From Paracoccus sp. DMF-8 (GTDB taxonomy: Bacteria; Pseudomonadota; Alphaproteobacteria; Rhodobacterales; Rhodobacteraceae), in the NCBI RefSeq assembly GCF_029309835.1, contig NZ_JARJHL010000005.1:248001-312000 (forward strand): 64,000 nt of DNA. The letters run 5' to 3'. Below are positions 45,528-55,531 of the stretch, in pieces; the stretch's first letter is position 1; each line of letters starts with the position of its first letter. Made by a program: the position numbers and the translations under genes. Below the pieces are notes generated by a model. The model had not been told where the DNA came from, did no database searches, and worked only from the letters and a program-made list of their open reading frames with translations.

Positions 45528-46884
45528 ATGCAGAACATTTCGCAACTTAGACGATTGGGACTTTTTGACGCGCGTGTGCCACGTTACACGAGCTATCCGC
45601 CCGCGACCCATTTCGCGGGCGGGGTCACACATGCGGTCTTTGCCGATTGGGTCGGTCGCATTCCCGAAGGCGCCGAAATTTCGCTGTATCTGCATGTGCC
45701 GTTCTGCCGCCGCCTGTGCTGGTTCTGCGCCTGCCGCACCCAGGGCACCCAATCGGACGAACCGGTGCGCAGCTATGCCGATATGCTGTTGCGCGAAATC
45801 GCCCTGCTGGCGCGCCACCTGCCGCGCGGTGTCCGGCTGTCGCGGCTGCATTGGGGCGGGGGCACGCCGACGCTCTTGCCGCCCGATCTGATCCGCGCGC
45901 TGGCCGCGGCGATTCAGGACGTCGCGCCGCTGGCGCCGGGCGGCGAATTTTCGGTGGAAATCGACCCGAATGAAATCGACGACGCGCGCATGGATGCGCT
46001 GGCCGATGCCGGGCTGAACCGCGCCTCGATCGGGGTGCAGGATTTCGATGCCGAGATCCAGGACATGATCGGCCGTCACCAGAGCTTTGAGGTGACCGCC
46101 CGCACCGTCCACATGATCCGCGACCGCGCGATTGCCAGCGTCAATGCCGATATCCTGTATGGCCTGCCCGACCAGACCCCGACCCGCATCGCCGACAGCG
46201 TGCAGAAGCTGCTGGCCCTGTCGCCCGACCGGGTCGCGCTATATGGCTATGCCCATGTGCCCTGGGTCGCGCGGCGGCAGGTGATGATCCCTTCGGACAA
46301 GCTGCCCGATCCCGAGGCGCGGCTGGTCCTGTTCGAAACCGCGCGCGAGCTGTTTCTGGCCGACGGCTATCAGGAAATCGGCATCGACCATTTCGCGCGT
46401 CCGGGCGACGGGCTGGCCCGGTCGCAGGTGCATGGCCTGCTGCGTCGCAATTTCCAGGGCTATACCGACGACCGGGCCGAGGTGCTGATCGGGCTTGGCG
46501 CCTCGTCGATTTCGCGCTTTCCGCAGGGCTATGCCCAGAACGCGCCGGCCACCCGCGCCTGGATGGGGGCGGTTCAGGCCGGGCGTTTCGCCACCGCGCG
46601 CGGCCACGAATTCACGACCGAAGACCGCTGGCGCGCCCGCATGATCGAGGCGCTGATGTGCGATTTCCAGATCGACACCGCCGAATTCACCCGCGATTAC
46701 GCGCTGTCACCCGCCGACCTGACCCGGATCCTTGCCCCGGTTGCCGCGCAATTCGGCGATCTGGTCGAGATGCGACGACAAGGGCCTGCGCATCACCGAG
46801 GCGGGCCGTCCGCTGACCCGGATGATCGCGCGGATGTTCGACGGCTACGACATGCAATCGCAGGGTCATTCGACGGCGATCTGA
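45528..46884 (+). CDS. hemN: Oxygen-independent coproporphyrinogen III oxidase (C-terminal frameshift)
   Basis: HemN is the radical-SAM enzyme that replaces HemF without oxygen. The start MQNISQLRRLGLFD (45528) is chosen over the upstream TTG. The [4Fe-4S]/SAM motif is CRRLCWFCAC (Cys60, 64, 67, 69), followed by HWGGGTPTLL, SVEIDPNE and RASIGVQDFD. Near 46770 one extra A shifts the frame. Without it the protein ends FGDLVECDDKGLRITEAGRPLTRMIARMFDGYD and stops at 46884. As read, the shifted frame runs to 46922. Only the last ~40 residues are affected. Confidence 0.93.
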
Positions 46885-46918
46885 GGGTTGGGCCACCCGC
46901 AAAAGGGCGGCCTTTACC

Positions 46919-49783
46919 CTAATGTGCGGCGGCCCAGTTCGCGCCCTGCCCGGCATCGACGACCAGCGGCACGGCCAGTTTCACGGCGGGTTCGAGGGCG
47001 GATTCCATCACCTCCCGCGCGATGCGGATCAGGTCGTCGACGGCATCCTCCTGCGCCTCGAATACCAGCTCGTCATGGACCTGCAGCAGCATCCTGACCG
47101 GCAGGTCGCGGATCGCATCGGGCATCCTGACCATCGCGCGGCGGATGATATCGGCGGCGGCCCCCTGAATAGGTGCATTGATCGCCTGCCGTTTTGCTCC
47201 GCCTGCCGCCGGGCCCTTGTCGTTGATATTGGGCGTCATGATCCGGCGCCCGAACAGCGTGCGGACATAGCCGTCGCGTCTGGCCTGTTCGACCGTGCCG
47301 TCCATATAGGCGCGGATTTCGGGAAAGCGTTCGAAATAGGTGTCGATAAAGGCCTGCGCCTCGGCGCGCGGGATGCGCAGGTTGCGCGCCAGTCCAAAGC
47401 CCGAGATCCCGTAGATGACGCCAAAGTTGATCGCCTTGGCGCGGCGGCGGATCATCGGATCCATGCCTTCGACCGGGACGCCGAACATCTGGCTGGCGGT
47501 CATGGCGTGAATGTCGATCCCGTCGCGAAACGCCTGTTTCAGCGCTGGAATATCGGCGACATGGGCTAGGATGCGCAGCTCGATCTGGCTGTAGTCCAGG
47601 CTGACGATACGGTGGCCCGGCGTCGCGATGAAGGCCTCGCGGATGCGGCGACCCTCATCCGTGCGGACGGGGATGTTCTGCAGGTTCGGCTCGGTCGAGG
47701 CGAGCCGCCCGGTCTGCGCCCCGGTGATCGAATAGCTGGTATGGACGCGCCCCGTGTCGCGGTTGACATGGGTTTGCAGCGCATCGGTATAGGTCGATTT
47801 CAGCTTGGCGATCTGGCGCCAGTCCAGCACGCGGGCGGGCAGGTCATGGCCTTCGGCGGCCAGATCCTCCAGCACGTCGGCGCTGGTCGACCAGGCCCCG
47901 GTCTTGCCCTGCTTGCCGCCCTGCAACCCCATGGCGTCAAACAGGATTTCCCCCAACTGCTTGGGCGACCCGACGTTGAATTTCTGCCCGGCCAGCGCAT
48001 GGATCTCATCTTCCAGCTGGGCCATCTTCTGGGCGAATGCGTTCGACATGCGGGCCAGATGGTCGGTGTCGACCTTGATCCCCGCCATTTCCATATCGGC
48101 CAGAACCGGGATCATCGGCAGTTCCAGCGTGCGATAGGGCGTCATCACCTGATTGGGCGCCAGCAGCGGGCGAAAATGCTGCCACAGGCGCCACGTCACC
48201 TCTGCATCCTCGGCCGCATAGGCGCTGGCCTTGTCGATCGGCACCTGGGCAAAGCTGATCTGCGACTTGCCCGAGCCGATCAGATCCTTGATCGGCATCG
48301 GCCGGTGGCCCAGATGCTCCTCGGCCAGCGCATCCATGCCGTGACCAAAGCTGCCGCCCGCCGACAGCGCAAAGGACATCAGCATGGTATCCTCGACCAG
48401 GGCCATGCGGATGCCCTGGCGGGCGAAAATCTTGTAGTCGTATTTGACGTTCTGGCCGATCTTCAGCGTCGCGTCGTCTTCCAGCATCGGCTTGAGCAGT
48501 GCCAGCGCCTGATCCAGCGGCATCTGCCCCGCCGACAGCGCGCCGGAGGCGAACAGATCGGCGCTGCCGTCGACATGCCCGACCGGGATATAGCAGGCCC
48601 TGCCCGGCCCGACCGCCAGCGAGATCCCGACCAGATCGGCCACCATCTCATCCGGCCCGGTGGTTTCGGTATCGACCGCGACGACGCCCAGCCCGGCGAT
48701 CTCGGCCAGCCAGCCCTGCGGCGTTTCGGCGTCGCGGATGGTGACATAGGCGGCGTGGTCGATGGCGGGCATCGCAGGCGCCGTTTCGGCGCTGGCCGCA
48801 GGGGCCGCCGGGGCCGCGATCACCGGCGCCTCGGCGCCGAAGCGGTCGGCGACGCGGTTGGTCAGGGTGCGGAACTCCATCCGCGACAGGAAATCCATCA
48901 GCGCATCGGGCTGCGGATCCTGCACCTCAAGGCTTTGCAGGGTGAAATCCAGCGGCGTGTCGCAATCCAGCGTGACCAGCCGTTTCGAGATGCGGATCTG
49001 GTCGGCATGGTCGATCAGCACCTGCCGGCGCTTGGGCTGCCTGATTTCACCCGCGCGTTCCAGCAGCGTTTCCAGATCGCCATATTCGTTGATCAGCAGG
49101 GCCGCCGTCTTGATGCCGATGCCCGGCGCACCCGGCACGTTATCGACCAGATCCCCGGCAAGCGACTGCACGTCGACAACGCGATCCGGGCCGACGCCGA
49201 ATTTCTCGACCACCTCGTCGGGGCCGATCAGCTTGCCCTTGATCGGGTCCATCATCTCGACCCCGCCGCCGATCAGCTGCATCAGATCCTTGTCGGAACT
49301 GATGATGGTGACGCGCCCGCCCGCATCGCGCGCCTGACAGGACAGGGTCGCGATGATGTCATCGGCCTCATAGCCTTCGGTCTCGATACAGGCGACGTTG
49401 AAGGCGCGGGTCGCCTCGCGGGTCAGGGGAAACTGCGGGCGCAGATCCTCGGGCAGTTCGGGACGGTTGGCCTTGTATTCGGGGTAGATGTCGTTGCGGA
49501 AGGTCTTGGCCGAATGGTCAAAGACCACGGCGGCATGGGTCGGCGCATCCGCGCCCTTGGCATCCTGAATGTATTTCCACAGCATGTTGCAGAAACCGGC
49601 CACCGCACCGATGGGCAACCCGTCCGACTTGCGCGTCAGGGGCGGCAGGGCGTGATAGGCGCGAAAGATAAAGGCCGATCCGTCGATCAGATGCAGATGA
49701 TGGCCCTTGCCGAAATCTGTCGGGCCAAAATCTGTCGGGCCGAAATCGTTCGGGTCAGTTTCCGTGCTGTCGCCTGCCGCCAT
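46919..49783 (-). CDS. polA: DNA polymerase I
   Basis: A 954-residue enzyme for Okazaki-fragment processing and repair. The order is a 5'-3' exonuclease/flap domain (LHLIDGSAFIFRAYHALPPL to about residue 310), a 3'-5' exonuclease domain with intact DxE (VVAVDTETTGPDEMVADLVG) and a family A polymerase domain. The last has SYSITGAQTGRLASTEPNLQNIPVRT, VSLDYSQIELRILAH, RRRAKAINFGVIYGISGFGL and LQVHDELVFEA. The N-terminus has an added acidic tail with three DFGPT-like repeats before the domain. AAGGGGAT precedes the ATG at 49783. Confidence 0.98.
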   Translation of the reverse strand: MAAGDSTETDPNDFGPTDFGPTDFGKGHHLHLIDGSAFIFRAYHALPPLTRKSDGLPIGAVAGFCNMLWKYIQDAKGADAPTHAAVVFDHSAKTFRNDIYPEYKANRPELPEDLRPQFPLTREATRAFNVACIETEGYEADDIIATLSCQARDAGGRVTIISSDKDLMQLIGGGVEMMDPIKGKLIGPDEVVEKFGVGPDRVVDVQSLAGDLVDNVPGAPGIGIKTAALLINEYGDLETLLERAGEIRQPKRRQVLIDHADQIRISKRLVTLDCDTPLDFTLQSLEVQDPQPDALMDFLSRMEFRTLTNRVADRFGAEAPVIAAPAAPAASAETAPAMPAIDHAAYVTIRDAETPQGWLAEIAGLGVVAVDTETTGPDEMVADLVGISLAVGPGRACYIPVGHVDGSADLFASGALSAGQMPLDQALALLKPMLEDDATLKIGQNVKYDYKIFARQGIRMALVEDTMLMSFALSAGGSFGHGMDALAEEHLGHRPMPIKDLIGSGKSQISFAQVPIDKASAYAAEDAEVTWRLWQHFRPLLAPNQVMTPYRTLELPMIPVLADMEMAGIKVDTDHLARMSNAFAQKMAQLEDEIHALAGQKFNVGSPKQLGEILFDAMGLQGGKQGKTGAWSTSADVLEDLAAEGHDLPARVLDWRQIAKLKSTYTDALQTHVNRDTGRVHTSYSITGAQTGRLASTEPNLQNIPVRTDEGRRIREAFIATPGHRIVSLDYSQIELRILAHVADIPALKQAFRDGIDIHAMTASQMFGVPVEGMDPMIRRRAKAINFGVIYGISGFGLARNLRIPRAEAQAFIDTYFERFPEIRAYMDGTVEQARRDGYVRTLFGRRIMTPNINDKGPAAGGAKRQAINAPIQGAAADIIRRAMVRMPDAIRDLPVRMLLQVHDELVFEAQEDAVDDLIRIAREVMESALEPAVKLAVPLVVDAGQGANWAAAH
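49713..49757. repeat. 15-bp tandem repeat (3 copies) in the polA N-terminus
   Basis: Three 15-base units (AAATCTGTCGGGCCA and two variants) lie head to tail and encode DFGPT-like pentapeptides just before the first PolA domain. The first two copies differ by one base; the third is more diverged. Confidence 0.85.
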
Positions 49784-49881
49784 GATCGCATCCCCTTGCC
49801 TGTCCATCCGCCCGTTCTGGCAGAAACCGCGCCGAAGGGCAAAGGGGCGCGGCTGCTGTCCCGGTGGTCGCGGGCAATGTC

Positions 49882-49916
49882 GTCATCGTCAAGGCGGGAT
49901 CCGCCCTGACGATGAC
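49882..49916 (-). terminator. Long hairpin downstream of the NCS1 transporter gene
   Basis: GTCATCGTCA and TGACGATGAC form a 10-bp outer stem and GGCGG/CCGCC a 5-bp inner stem, with one A-C mismatch between them and a 3-base loop. It is 49 bases past the transporter stop, the likely end of the hydantoin operon, and separates it from polA. Confidence 0.75.
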
Positions 49917-49964
49917 ACGGTTTGCCTTGTCCGGCACCCCGGCCGGATGGGGATCAAACGGGGA

Positions 49965-51467
49965 TCACAGATCTTCGCGACCGGCGCTGGCGCTCGCCTC
50001 AAGGCAGGGTTCGCGCGTGAACCGGCCTTCCGACTGGTGAACCCAGTCCATGCCGACGGATGCAGCAAGGTAGTCGTCGGCATCCGGGTCATCCAGTTCG
50101 GACTGATGCAGGCGCGGCAGCACGAATGTCTTCATCAGCACCAGATACAGCAGGAAACCCAGAGGGAAGCCGATCACGAAGGCATAGGAGGACCACCATG
50201 CCGCAATCGCGCCCGCCAGCAGCCATGCCGCCATGCCCGCCGGGTTGACGCCGCGCATATAGCGATATTGCCCGAACGGGTCGTAAAGCGCGGGAACGTT
50301 GATCCGGCGCCGGCGGATGACATAGTAATCGGCGACCATGATCCCGCCGATGGCCGACAGGAACGCGCCGTAGTAGCCCAGAAAGACGAACAGGTTGTTC
50401 AGGATCTGCCACGGAAAGCACAGCGTCCCGATCACGCCCGCCAAGGCCACGCCGCTGCGATAGGTGATGATGCGGGGCGCAAGGTTGACGAATGTCAGCG
50501 CCGCCGGGATCAGGTTGGCCGAGTTGTTGGTGGACCATTGCGCCAGCACCACCAGGATCAGCAGCGCCAGCAGCGCGAAACCCTGCGCGTCGCCCTGGAT
50601 CACCTCGACCGGGTTCCAGTTGCCGGTGGCGATGAAGGACACCGCGCCGATCCCCGCGATCATCGCCTGCGTGACCGGCAGCGCGATCAGCTGCGCCACG
50701 AAGATATTGCGGTTGCGGGCCGTGAAACTGCGCGTCCCGGTCTGCGTGCGGACAAAGCGCGTCAGGTTCGGGATGTCGATCGCCATGGTGGACCAGAAGC
50801 TCATATTGGCGATGAACAGCACGATCAGCGAGGCCTGCGCCTCGGCGCGGAAGGTCCAGATGTTCAGCCCCTGGGTTTCGGCCACGCCCTCCAGCGTGAA
50901 ATACATCCAGACGGAAATCGCGATGATCGCCGGGGCGGCCAGTGCGGCCAGCCGCTCGACCGACTTGATGCCCAGCATGGTATTGGCGACCTGCACCACG
51001 GCAAAGATCGCATACCACAGGAACCAGTTGGAAAAGCCCAGGAAATATTCCCCGATCCCGTTCAGCGCCAGCGCCCCCAGATAGGTCTGGATGCCGAACC
51101 ACATGGCCGCGACCACCCCGCGCGACACCGCCGGCAGATGGGTGCCGTGGATGCCGAAGGGCGCGCGCAGATAGACCGCAAAGGACAGCCCGTGTTCGGT
51201 TCCGATATCGGCGGTGGCCAGCATCAGCGCGCCGATGGCAAGATTGGCCAGCATGATGGTCAGCACCACCGTGGTCAGGCCGAACCCGCCCTGAACCCCG
51301 GTCGCGCCCAGTGAATAGGTGGCGATGATGACCGCGATGCCGACCCAGATCCAGGCATAGCCCAGCATCCCGATGGGCCGCTGCCCGGCGCGCGTGGGCA
51401 GGATGCTTTCCTCGATCAGCGATGTGCGATCCGACCTTGCGTCAAGGCCTTCTTGTGTCAGTGACAT
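49965..51467 (-). CDS. NCS1-family nucleobase/hydantoin:cation symporter
   Basis: A 500-residue membrane transporter with 12 hydrophobic segments, starting MSLTQEGLDARSDRTSLIEESILPTRAGQRPIGMLGYAWIWVG. Family features include IATYSLGATGVQGG, FGIHGTHLPAVSRGVVAAMWFGIQTYLGA, NLTRFVRTQTGTRSF and the late FLSAIGGIMVADYYVIRRRRINVPALYDPFGQYRY. NCS1 carriers move purines, pyrimidines, allantoin or hydantoins with Na+ or H+. The neighbours (hyuB, hyuA and an N-carbamoylsarcosine hydrolase) make a hydantoin-type substrate most likely; this is inference. AGGGGTTAACC precedes the ATG. Confidence 0.92.
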   Translation of the reverse strand: MSLTQEGLDARSDRTSLIEESILPTRAGQRPIGMLGYAWIWVGIAVIIATYSLGATGVQGGFGLTTVVLTIMLANLAIGALMLATADIGTEHGLSFAVYLRAPFGIHGTHLPAVSRGVVAAMWFGIQTYLGALALNGIGEYFLGFSNWFLWYAIFAVVQVANTMLGIKSVERLAALAAPAIIAISVWMYFTLEGVAETQGLNIWTFRAEAQASLIVLFIANMSFWSTMAIDIPNLTRFVRTQTGTRSFTARNRNIFVAQLIALPVTQAMIAGIGAVSFIATGNWNPVEVIQGDAQGFALLALLILVVLAQWSTNNSANLIPAALTFVNLAPRIITYRSGVALAGVIGTLCFPWQILNNLFVFLGYYGAFLSAIGGIMVADYYVIRRRRINVPALYDPFGQYRYMRGVNPAGMAAWLLAGAIAAWWSSYAFVIGFPLGFLLYLVLMKTFVLPRLHQSELDDPDADDYLAASVGMDWVHQSEGRFTREPCLEASASAGREDL

Positions 51468-51582
51468 GGTTAACCCCTGTTGATCTGTCGCGTGGCCGTC
51501 ACGCAAACCTCGCGTGCGGCCCGTTCTTTGACGTGAACCCGTCGTTGGATGTGAAAAGGGCCGCGTTGCGCGGTCCCTTCGG

Positions 51583-53364
51583 TCAGTCCGGTTTCCGCAT
51601 CGCGGCGCGCAGTTTCTCGGTTGCCGCGACATCGACCGTTTCGGCATCGAGGTCGATGGCGACGCCATAGACCCCGCGCGCATGTTCCAGCGAGCAATAG
51701 CCGTCCAGAACATCCTCCAGCACCTTGCGGGCCGGGCGGTTCAGCGGGTCGCCATAGCCGCCGCCATTCGGGCTGTAATAGGTCATCACGTCATCCGCCC
51801 CGACCGCCAGCCCCGAGAATTTGGAATGCATCTCGCGTTCTTCGCCGGGTTTGCCGGGGTTGGTGATGGTGCAGCGCCCCACCACGCCGTCATGGCCGCC
51901 AAAGATACCCCAGGGCGCATCGGTGTGGCGTTCCGATCCATGGGTGATGAAGCCCGGCGTCAGCACCCGCTGCGACTTGACCACGCCGATCCCGCCCCGG
52001 AACTCGCCCGCGCCGGGCATGGCATCGTCGCGCAGCTCGTAACGGTCGCAGATCATCGGGATATGCATCGCCAGATCTTCCAGCGGGTTGTTGCGGGTGT
52101 TGGCCATCAGGTTGTCGATGCTGTCCGGTCCGTCGCTGCGTGGCCGCCCGCCATAGGCGCCCTCGTTCACCTCCAGAAACACCCAGTAATCGCCCGAGGG
52201 CCGCACCCCCGAATAGGCCGCGAAGCTGATCGAGGCCGACGACCCCGCAATCACCTGTTCCGGCATTACCGGGGCCAGCGCGCGGATGATCAGGTCGATC
52301 ATGCGGTTGCATTGGGTGAACCGCGCCTCGGCGCTGGCGGGCGCGCGCGGGTTGAAGATCGACCCCAATGGCGCCGTCACCTTGATGGGCCGGAAAGAGC
52401 CTTCGTTCGATGGCACCCGCGTATCCGAGGTCGCGGCATCCAGCAGCAGCTTGCGGAAACCGGCATAGGCGGCCACCTTGGTCGAGCCTTCAAAGGGCAC
52501 GTTATAGGCGGTGGGCGTCTGATCGGCGGAACCGGTCAGGTCCACCTCGACCTCGTCGCCGCGTACGCGGACCGTCACCTTGACCTTCAGGCGCTGGTCG
52601 CGGTTGCGCCCGTCATCGTCCAGCCAGCCCTCGGCGGTGTAATCGCCATCGGGGATTTCGCTGATCCGCTGGCGGGTCATGCGTTCGGCATAATCCATCA
52701 ACTGATTGGCCGCGCCAAAGACCATGCCTTCGCCGTATTTCTCGATCAGTTCGACGAAACGGCGCGCGCCAAGCCGGGCCGAAGCCACCTGCGCCTCGAT
52801 ATCCATCACCAGTTGCTGGGCGGCGCGGCTGTTGTTGCGGATATAGTTCCACATCGCGCCATTGCGTTCGCCCTTGCGATACAGCTTGGTGCCCGCGAAC
52901 AGCATCCCTTCGGCATAGACATCGGGCACGTCGATGATCAGCCCCGGCGTCGCCGCGCCGATATCGACGTGATGCGCGGTATTGCCCGCGAAGCCGACCA
53001 GCCGGTCCTGATAAAAGACCGGCACGACGATGGCCAGATCGGGGGTATGGCTGGAGCCGTGATAGGGGTGGTTGTGGACAACCACGTCGCCCTCATACCA
53101 TTCGCCATCCTCCAGCGTTTCGGCGATGCCGCGCAGATAGCCGGGGATCGAGCCGATATGCATCGGCGTCGATCCTGATCTGCACAGCGTGTTGAAATTC
53201 ACGTCGAACAGCCCCGCCCCCAGATCCTGGCTTTCGCGGATGATCGAGGAAAAGGACATCCGGTAAAGGACATGGCCCATTTCCTCGGCGATAGTTTCAA
53301 GGGCCCCGCGGATCACCTGCAGGGTGATGGGATCGACTTCCTTGATTGTGGTCATCTGGTTCAT
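51583..53364 (-). CDS. hyuB: Hydantoinase B family subunit (ATP-dependent N-methylhydantoinase beta-like)
   Basis: A 593-residue HyuB/OplB-C-type protein starting MNQMTTIKEVDPITLQVIRGALETIAEEMGHVLYRMSFSSIIRESQD. Family landmarks include GDVVVHNHPYHGSSHTPDLAIVVPVF, FAGNTAHHVDIG (metal-site type His) and TPTAYNVPFEGSTKVAAY. The C-terminal half has MPGAGEFRGGIGVVKSQRV and YYSPNGGGYGDP. It acts with HyuA to open a cyclic imide or hydantoin ring with ATP. AAAGGGG lies 7 bases before the ATG, and the hyuA stop is only 1 base away, so the two subunits are made together. Confidence 0.93.
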   Translation of the reverse strand: MNQMTTIKEVDPITLQVIRGALETIAEEMGHVLYRMSFSSIIRESQDLGAGLFDVNFNTLCRSGSTPMHIGSIPGYLRGIAETLEDGEWYEGDVVVHNHPYHGSSHTPDLAIVVPVFYQDRLVGFAGNTAHHVDIGAATPGLIIDVPDVYAEGMLFAGTKLYRKGERNGAMWNYIRNNSRAAQQLVMDIEAQVASARLGARRFVELIEKYGEGMVFGAANQLMDYAERMTRQRISEIPDGDYTAEGWLDDDGRNRDQRLKVKVTVRVRGDEVEVDLTGSADQTPTAYNVPFEGSTKVAAYAGFRKLLLDAATSDTRVPSNEGSFRPIKVTAPLGSIFNPRAPASAEARFTQCNRMIDLIIRALAPVMPEQVIAGSSASISFAAYSGVRPSGDYWVFLEVNEGAYGGRPRSDGPDSIDNLMANTRNNPLEDLAMHIPMICDRYELRDDAMPGAGEFRGGIGVVKSQRVLTPGFITHGSERHTDAPWGIFGGHDGVVGRCTITNPGKPGEEREMHSKFSGLAVGADDVMTYYSPNGGGYGDPLNRPARKVLEDVLDGYCSLEHARGVYGVAIDLDAETVDVAATEKLRAAMRKPD

Positions 53365-53365
53365 C

Positions 53366-55441
53366 TCAGGCCCCTTTGCTGATGCGCGTGTTGCCATAGT
53401 CCAGCGTCTCGGCCACATAGCCCGGCGGAACCAAGGTGGTGGAATTGTGCTGGATCAGGATCGCCGGCCCCGGCACGCGGTCGCCCGCATAAAGCCGGGT
53501 GCGATCATAGCGCGGGGTTTCCAGCGTCCGGCCGCAATCGAAGGTCGTCGGGCGCACGAACATCAGCGCCCGGTCGATCGAGGAACCATCGGTGGGCTGC
53601 ACCTTCGGAATCTCGATCCGCCGCACGCTGGCCGAACCGATGACCCGCAGGGTGATCAGTTCCACCTCGGCGTCGCGATAGGCATAGCCGTAATCCTGTT
53701 CATGCGCGTCGTGGAAGCTGTCGATGATGACGCGCTTGTTGTCCTGCGTCAGTTCGCCTTCGGGAAATTCGGCGCGCAGTTCGAACCCCTGCCCCTGATA
53801 GCGGCATTCGGCGATGATCTTCAGCGCCTGAGCATCACGGGCGATGCCGTCGGCGTCCAGTTCCGCATGCACGTCCCGGCACAGCTTTTCGATATGGCCG
53901 TTGATGCGGGCCAGATCGGCGTCGCTGGCAGAGTTCAGGACAAGAATGCCCGCCTCGGTATGTTCATATTGCAGATCGGTTTTCAGCAGCCCCACGGCGG
54001 CGGTGATGCCCGGCGCGACCGGCACGATCACGTCGCGCGCGCTGACCGCCTCGGCCAGAGCGACACCATGCAGCGGACCCGCGCCGCCAAAGGGCATGAT
54101 GGAAAATTCGCGCGGGTCGATGCCTCGCGCGACCGAGTTCGACCGGATCGCCAGCGCCATGTTGTTGTTGATGATCCTGATGATTCCCAGAGCCGCGTCC
54201 TTGACCGTCATGCCCAGTGGCTTGGCGATCTTTTCCTCGACCGCCTTGCGGGCCAGATCGGCATCCAGTTGCAGATCGCCCCCTAGCGCCATGTCGGGAT
54301 CCAGCCGCCCCAGCACGATCTGCGCATCTGTCACGGTCGGCTCTTCGCCGCCACGGCCATAGCAGGCCGGACCGGGTTCCGACCCCGCCGAACGCGGGCC
54401 GACGTTGAACGCCCCCGCCTCGTCGATGAAGGCGACCGAACCGCCGCCCGCGCCGATGGTCACAAGGTCGATCATCGGCGTCAGCACCGGATAGCCCGAC
54501 ACATAGGTATCGCGCTGGTTCATGATCTTCAGCTGGCCGCCCGGAATGGTGGAAATATCGGCCGAGGTGCCGCCGATATCGACGGTGATGATATTGGGTG
54601 TATCGGCCATCTCGCCCTCTGCCCCGCCACCGATGACACCGCCCGCAGGGCCGGACATCAGGATGCGGATCGGACGGCGGGCGCAGGAATCAACGGTCGA
54701 GACGCCGCCATTCGACTGCATGATCCGCAGCTTCGATGTGACCCCCGCCTCGCGCAGCCGCGCATCCAGATCGCGCAGGTAATAGGATGTCTTGGGCCCG
54801 ACATAGCAGTTCATCGCCGCCGTCGAGAAACGTTCGTATTCACGCATCACCCGCGCCAGTTCCGACGAGATGGTGACATAGGCGTCGGGCATTTCCTCCA
54901 GCACGATCTCTTTCGCACGGAGTTCGTGGGCGTCGTTCAGAAAGCTGAACATGAAGCCGATGACGACCGAATGGATGCCGCGCTTGCGAAACAGCGCGCA
55001 GGCATCGCGCACGGCCTGTTCGTCCAGCGCCACGGCAACCTCGCCCTTGGGCGGCAGGATGCGTTCGGCAATCGCGATGCGGTTGCGGCGTTTGACCAGC
55101 GGCTGCGTCTGCCACGGCACGTCGAAATGCAGGCTGAAATTATAGGGGCGCTTGTGCCGCCCGATATGCAGGATGTCGCGGAACCCTGCGGTCGTCAGCA
55201 TCCCGCATTCGCTGCCATTGTGTTCGATGGTGATATTCGTCGCGGTGGTGGTGCCGTGAACGATCATCTCGACCTCGGACAGATCGATTCCGGCTTTGGT
55301 GCAGATGCCCTGAACACCCTGAACCACGCCGATCGACTGGTTTTTCAGCGTGGTCGGAACCTTGTGATAGAACACACCCTTGGGGCATTCGAGAACGAGA
55401 TCGGTATTGGTCCCGCCCACATCGACGCCAATTCTGGCCAT
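53366..55441 (-). CDS. hyuA: Hydantoinase A family subunit (ATP-dependent N-methylhydantoinase alpha-like)
   Basis: A 691-residue ATPase-fold subunit of the hydantoinase/oxoprolinase superfamily. The N-terminus MARIGVDVGGTNTDLVLE is the first phosphate loop of the actin/ASKHA fold; the second is ITVDIGGTSADIS. Other landmarks are VHGTTTATNITIEHNGSECGMLTTAGFRDILHIGRHKRPYNFSL, RILMSGPAGGVIGG and MPFGGAGPLHGVALAEAV. Together with HyuB it forms the separate-subunit type, unlike fused 5-oxoprolinase. Substrate is inferred from the adjacent N-carbamoylsarcosine hydrolase. The ATG at 55441 is 90 bases from the upstream gene. Confidence 0.93.
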   Translation of the reverse strand: MARIGVDVGGTNTDLVLECPKGVFYHKVPTTLKNQSIGVVQGVQGICTKAGIDLSEVEMIVHGTTTATNITIEHNGSECGMLTTAGFRDILHIGRHKRPYNFSLHFDVPWQTQPLVKRRNRIAIAERILPPKGEVAVALDEQAVRDACALFRKRGIHSVVIGFMFSFLNDAHELRAKEIVLEEMPDAYVTISSELARVMREYERFSTAAMNCYVGPKTSYYLRDLDARLREAGVTSKLRIMQSNGGVSTVDSCARRPIRILMSGPAGGVIGGGAEGEMADTPNIITVDIGGTSADISTIPGGQLKIMNQRDTYVSGYPVLTPMIDLVTIGAGGGSVAFIDEAGAFNVGPRSAGSEPGPACYGRGGEEPTVTDAQIVLGRLDPDMALGGDLQLDADLARKAVEEKIAKPLGMTVKDAALGIIRIINNNMALAIRSNSVARGIDPREFSIMPFGGAGPLHGVALAEAVSARDVIVPVAPGITAAVGLLKTDLQYEHTEAGILVLNSASDADLARINGHIEKLCRDVHAELDADGIARDAQALKIIAECRYQGQGFELRAEFPEGELTQDNKRVIIDSFHDAHEQDYGYAYRDAEVELITLRVIGSASVRRIEIPKVQPTDGSSIDRALMFVRPTTFDCGRTLETPRYDRTRLYAGDRVPGPAILIQHNSTTLVPPGYVAETLDYGNTRISKGA

Positions 55442-55531
55442 GTCGTCTCTCCTGTTGCTGGCGGCCGGGTTCGTGCGCGGACGCCTGATTGAAGCGCCCT
55501 GCCCGAACGGATCGGGCGGGGCAAGGGCGGC

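Noticed and set aside
47612-49909. Open frame of 765 codons antisense to polA
   Set aside because: PolA on the other strand is complete and conserved; the antisense frame has no family features.
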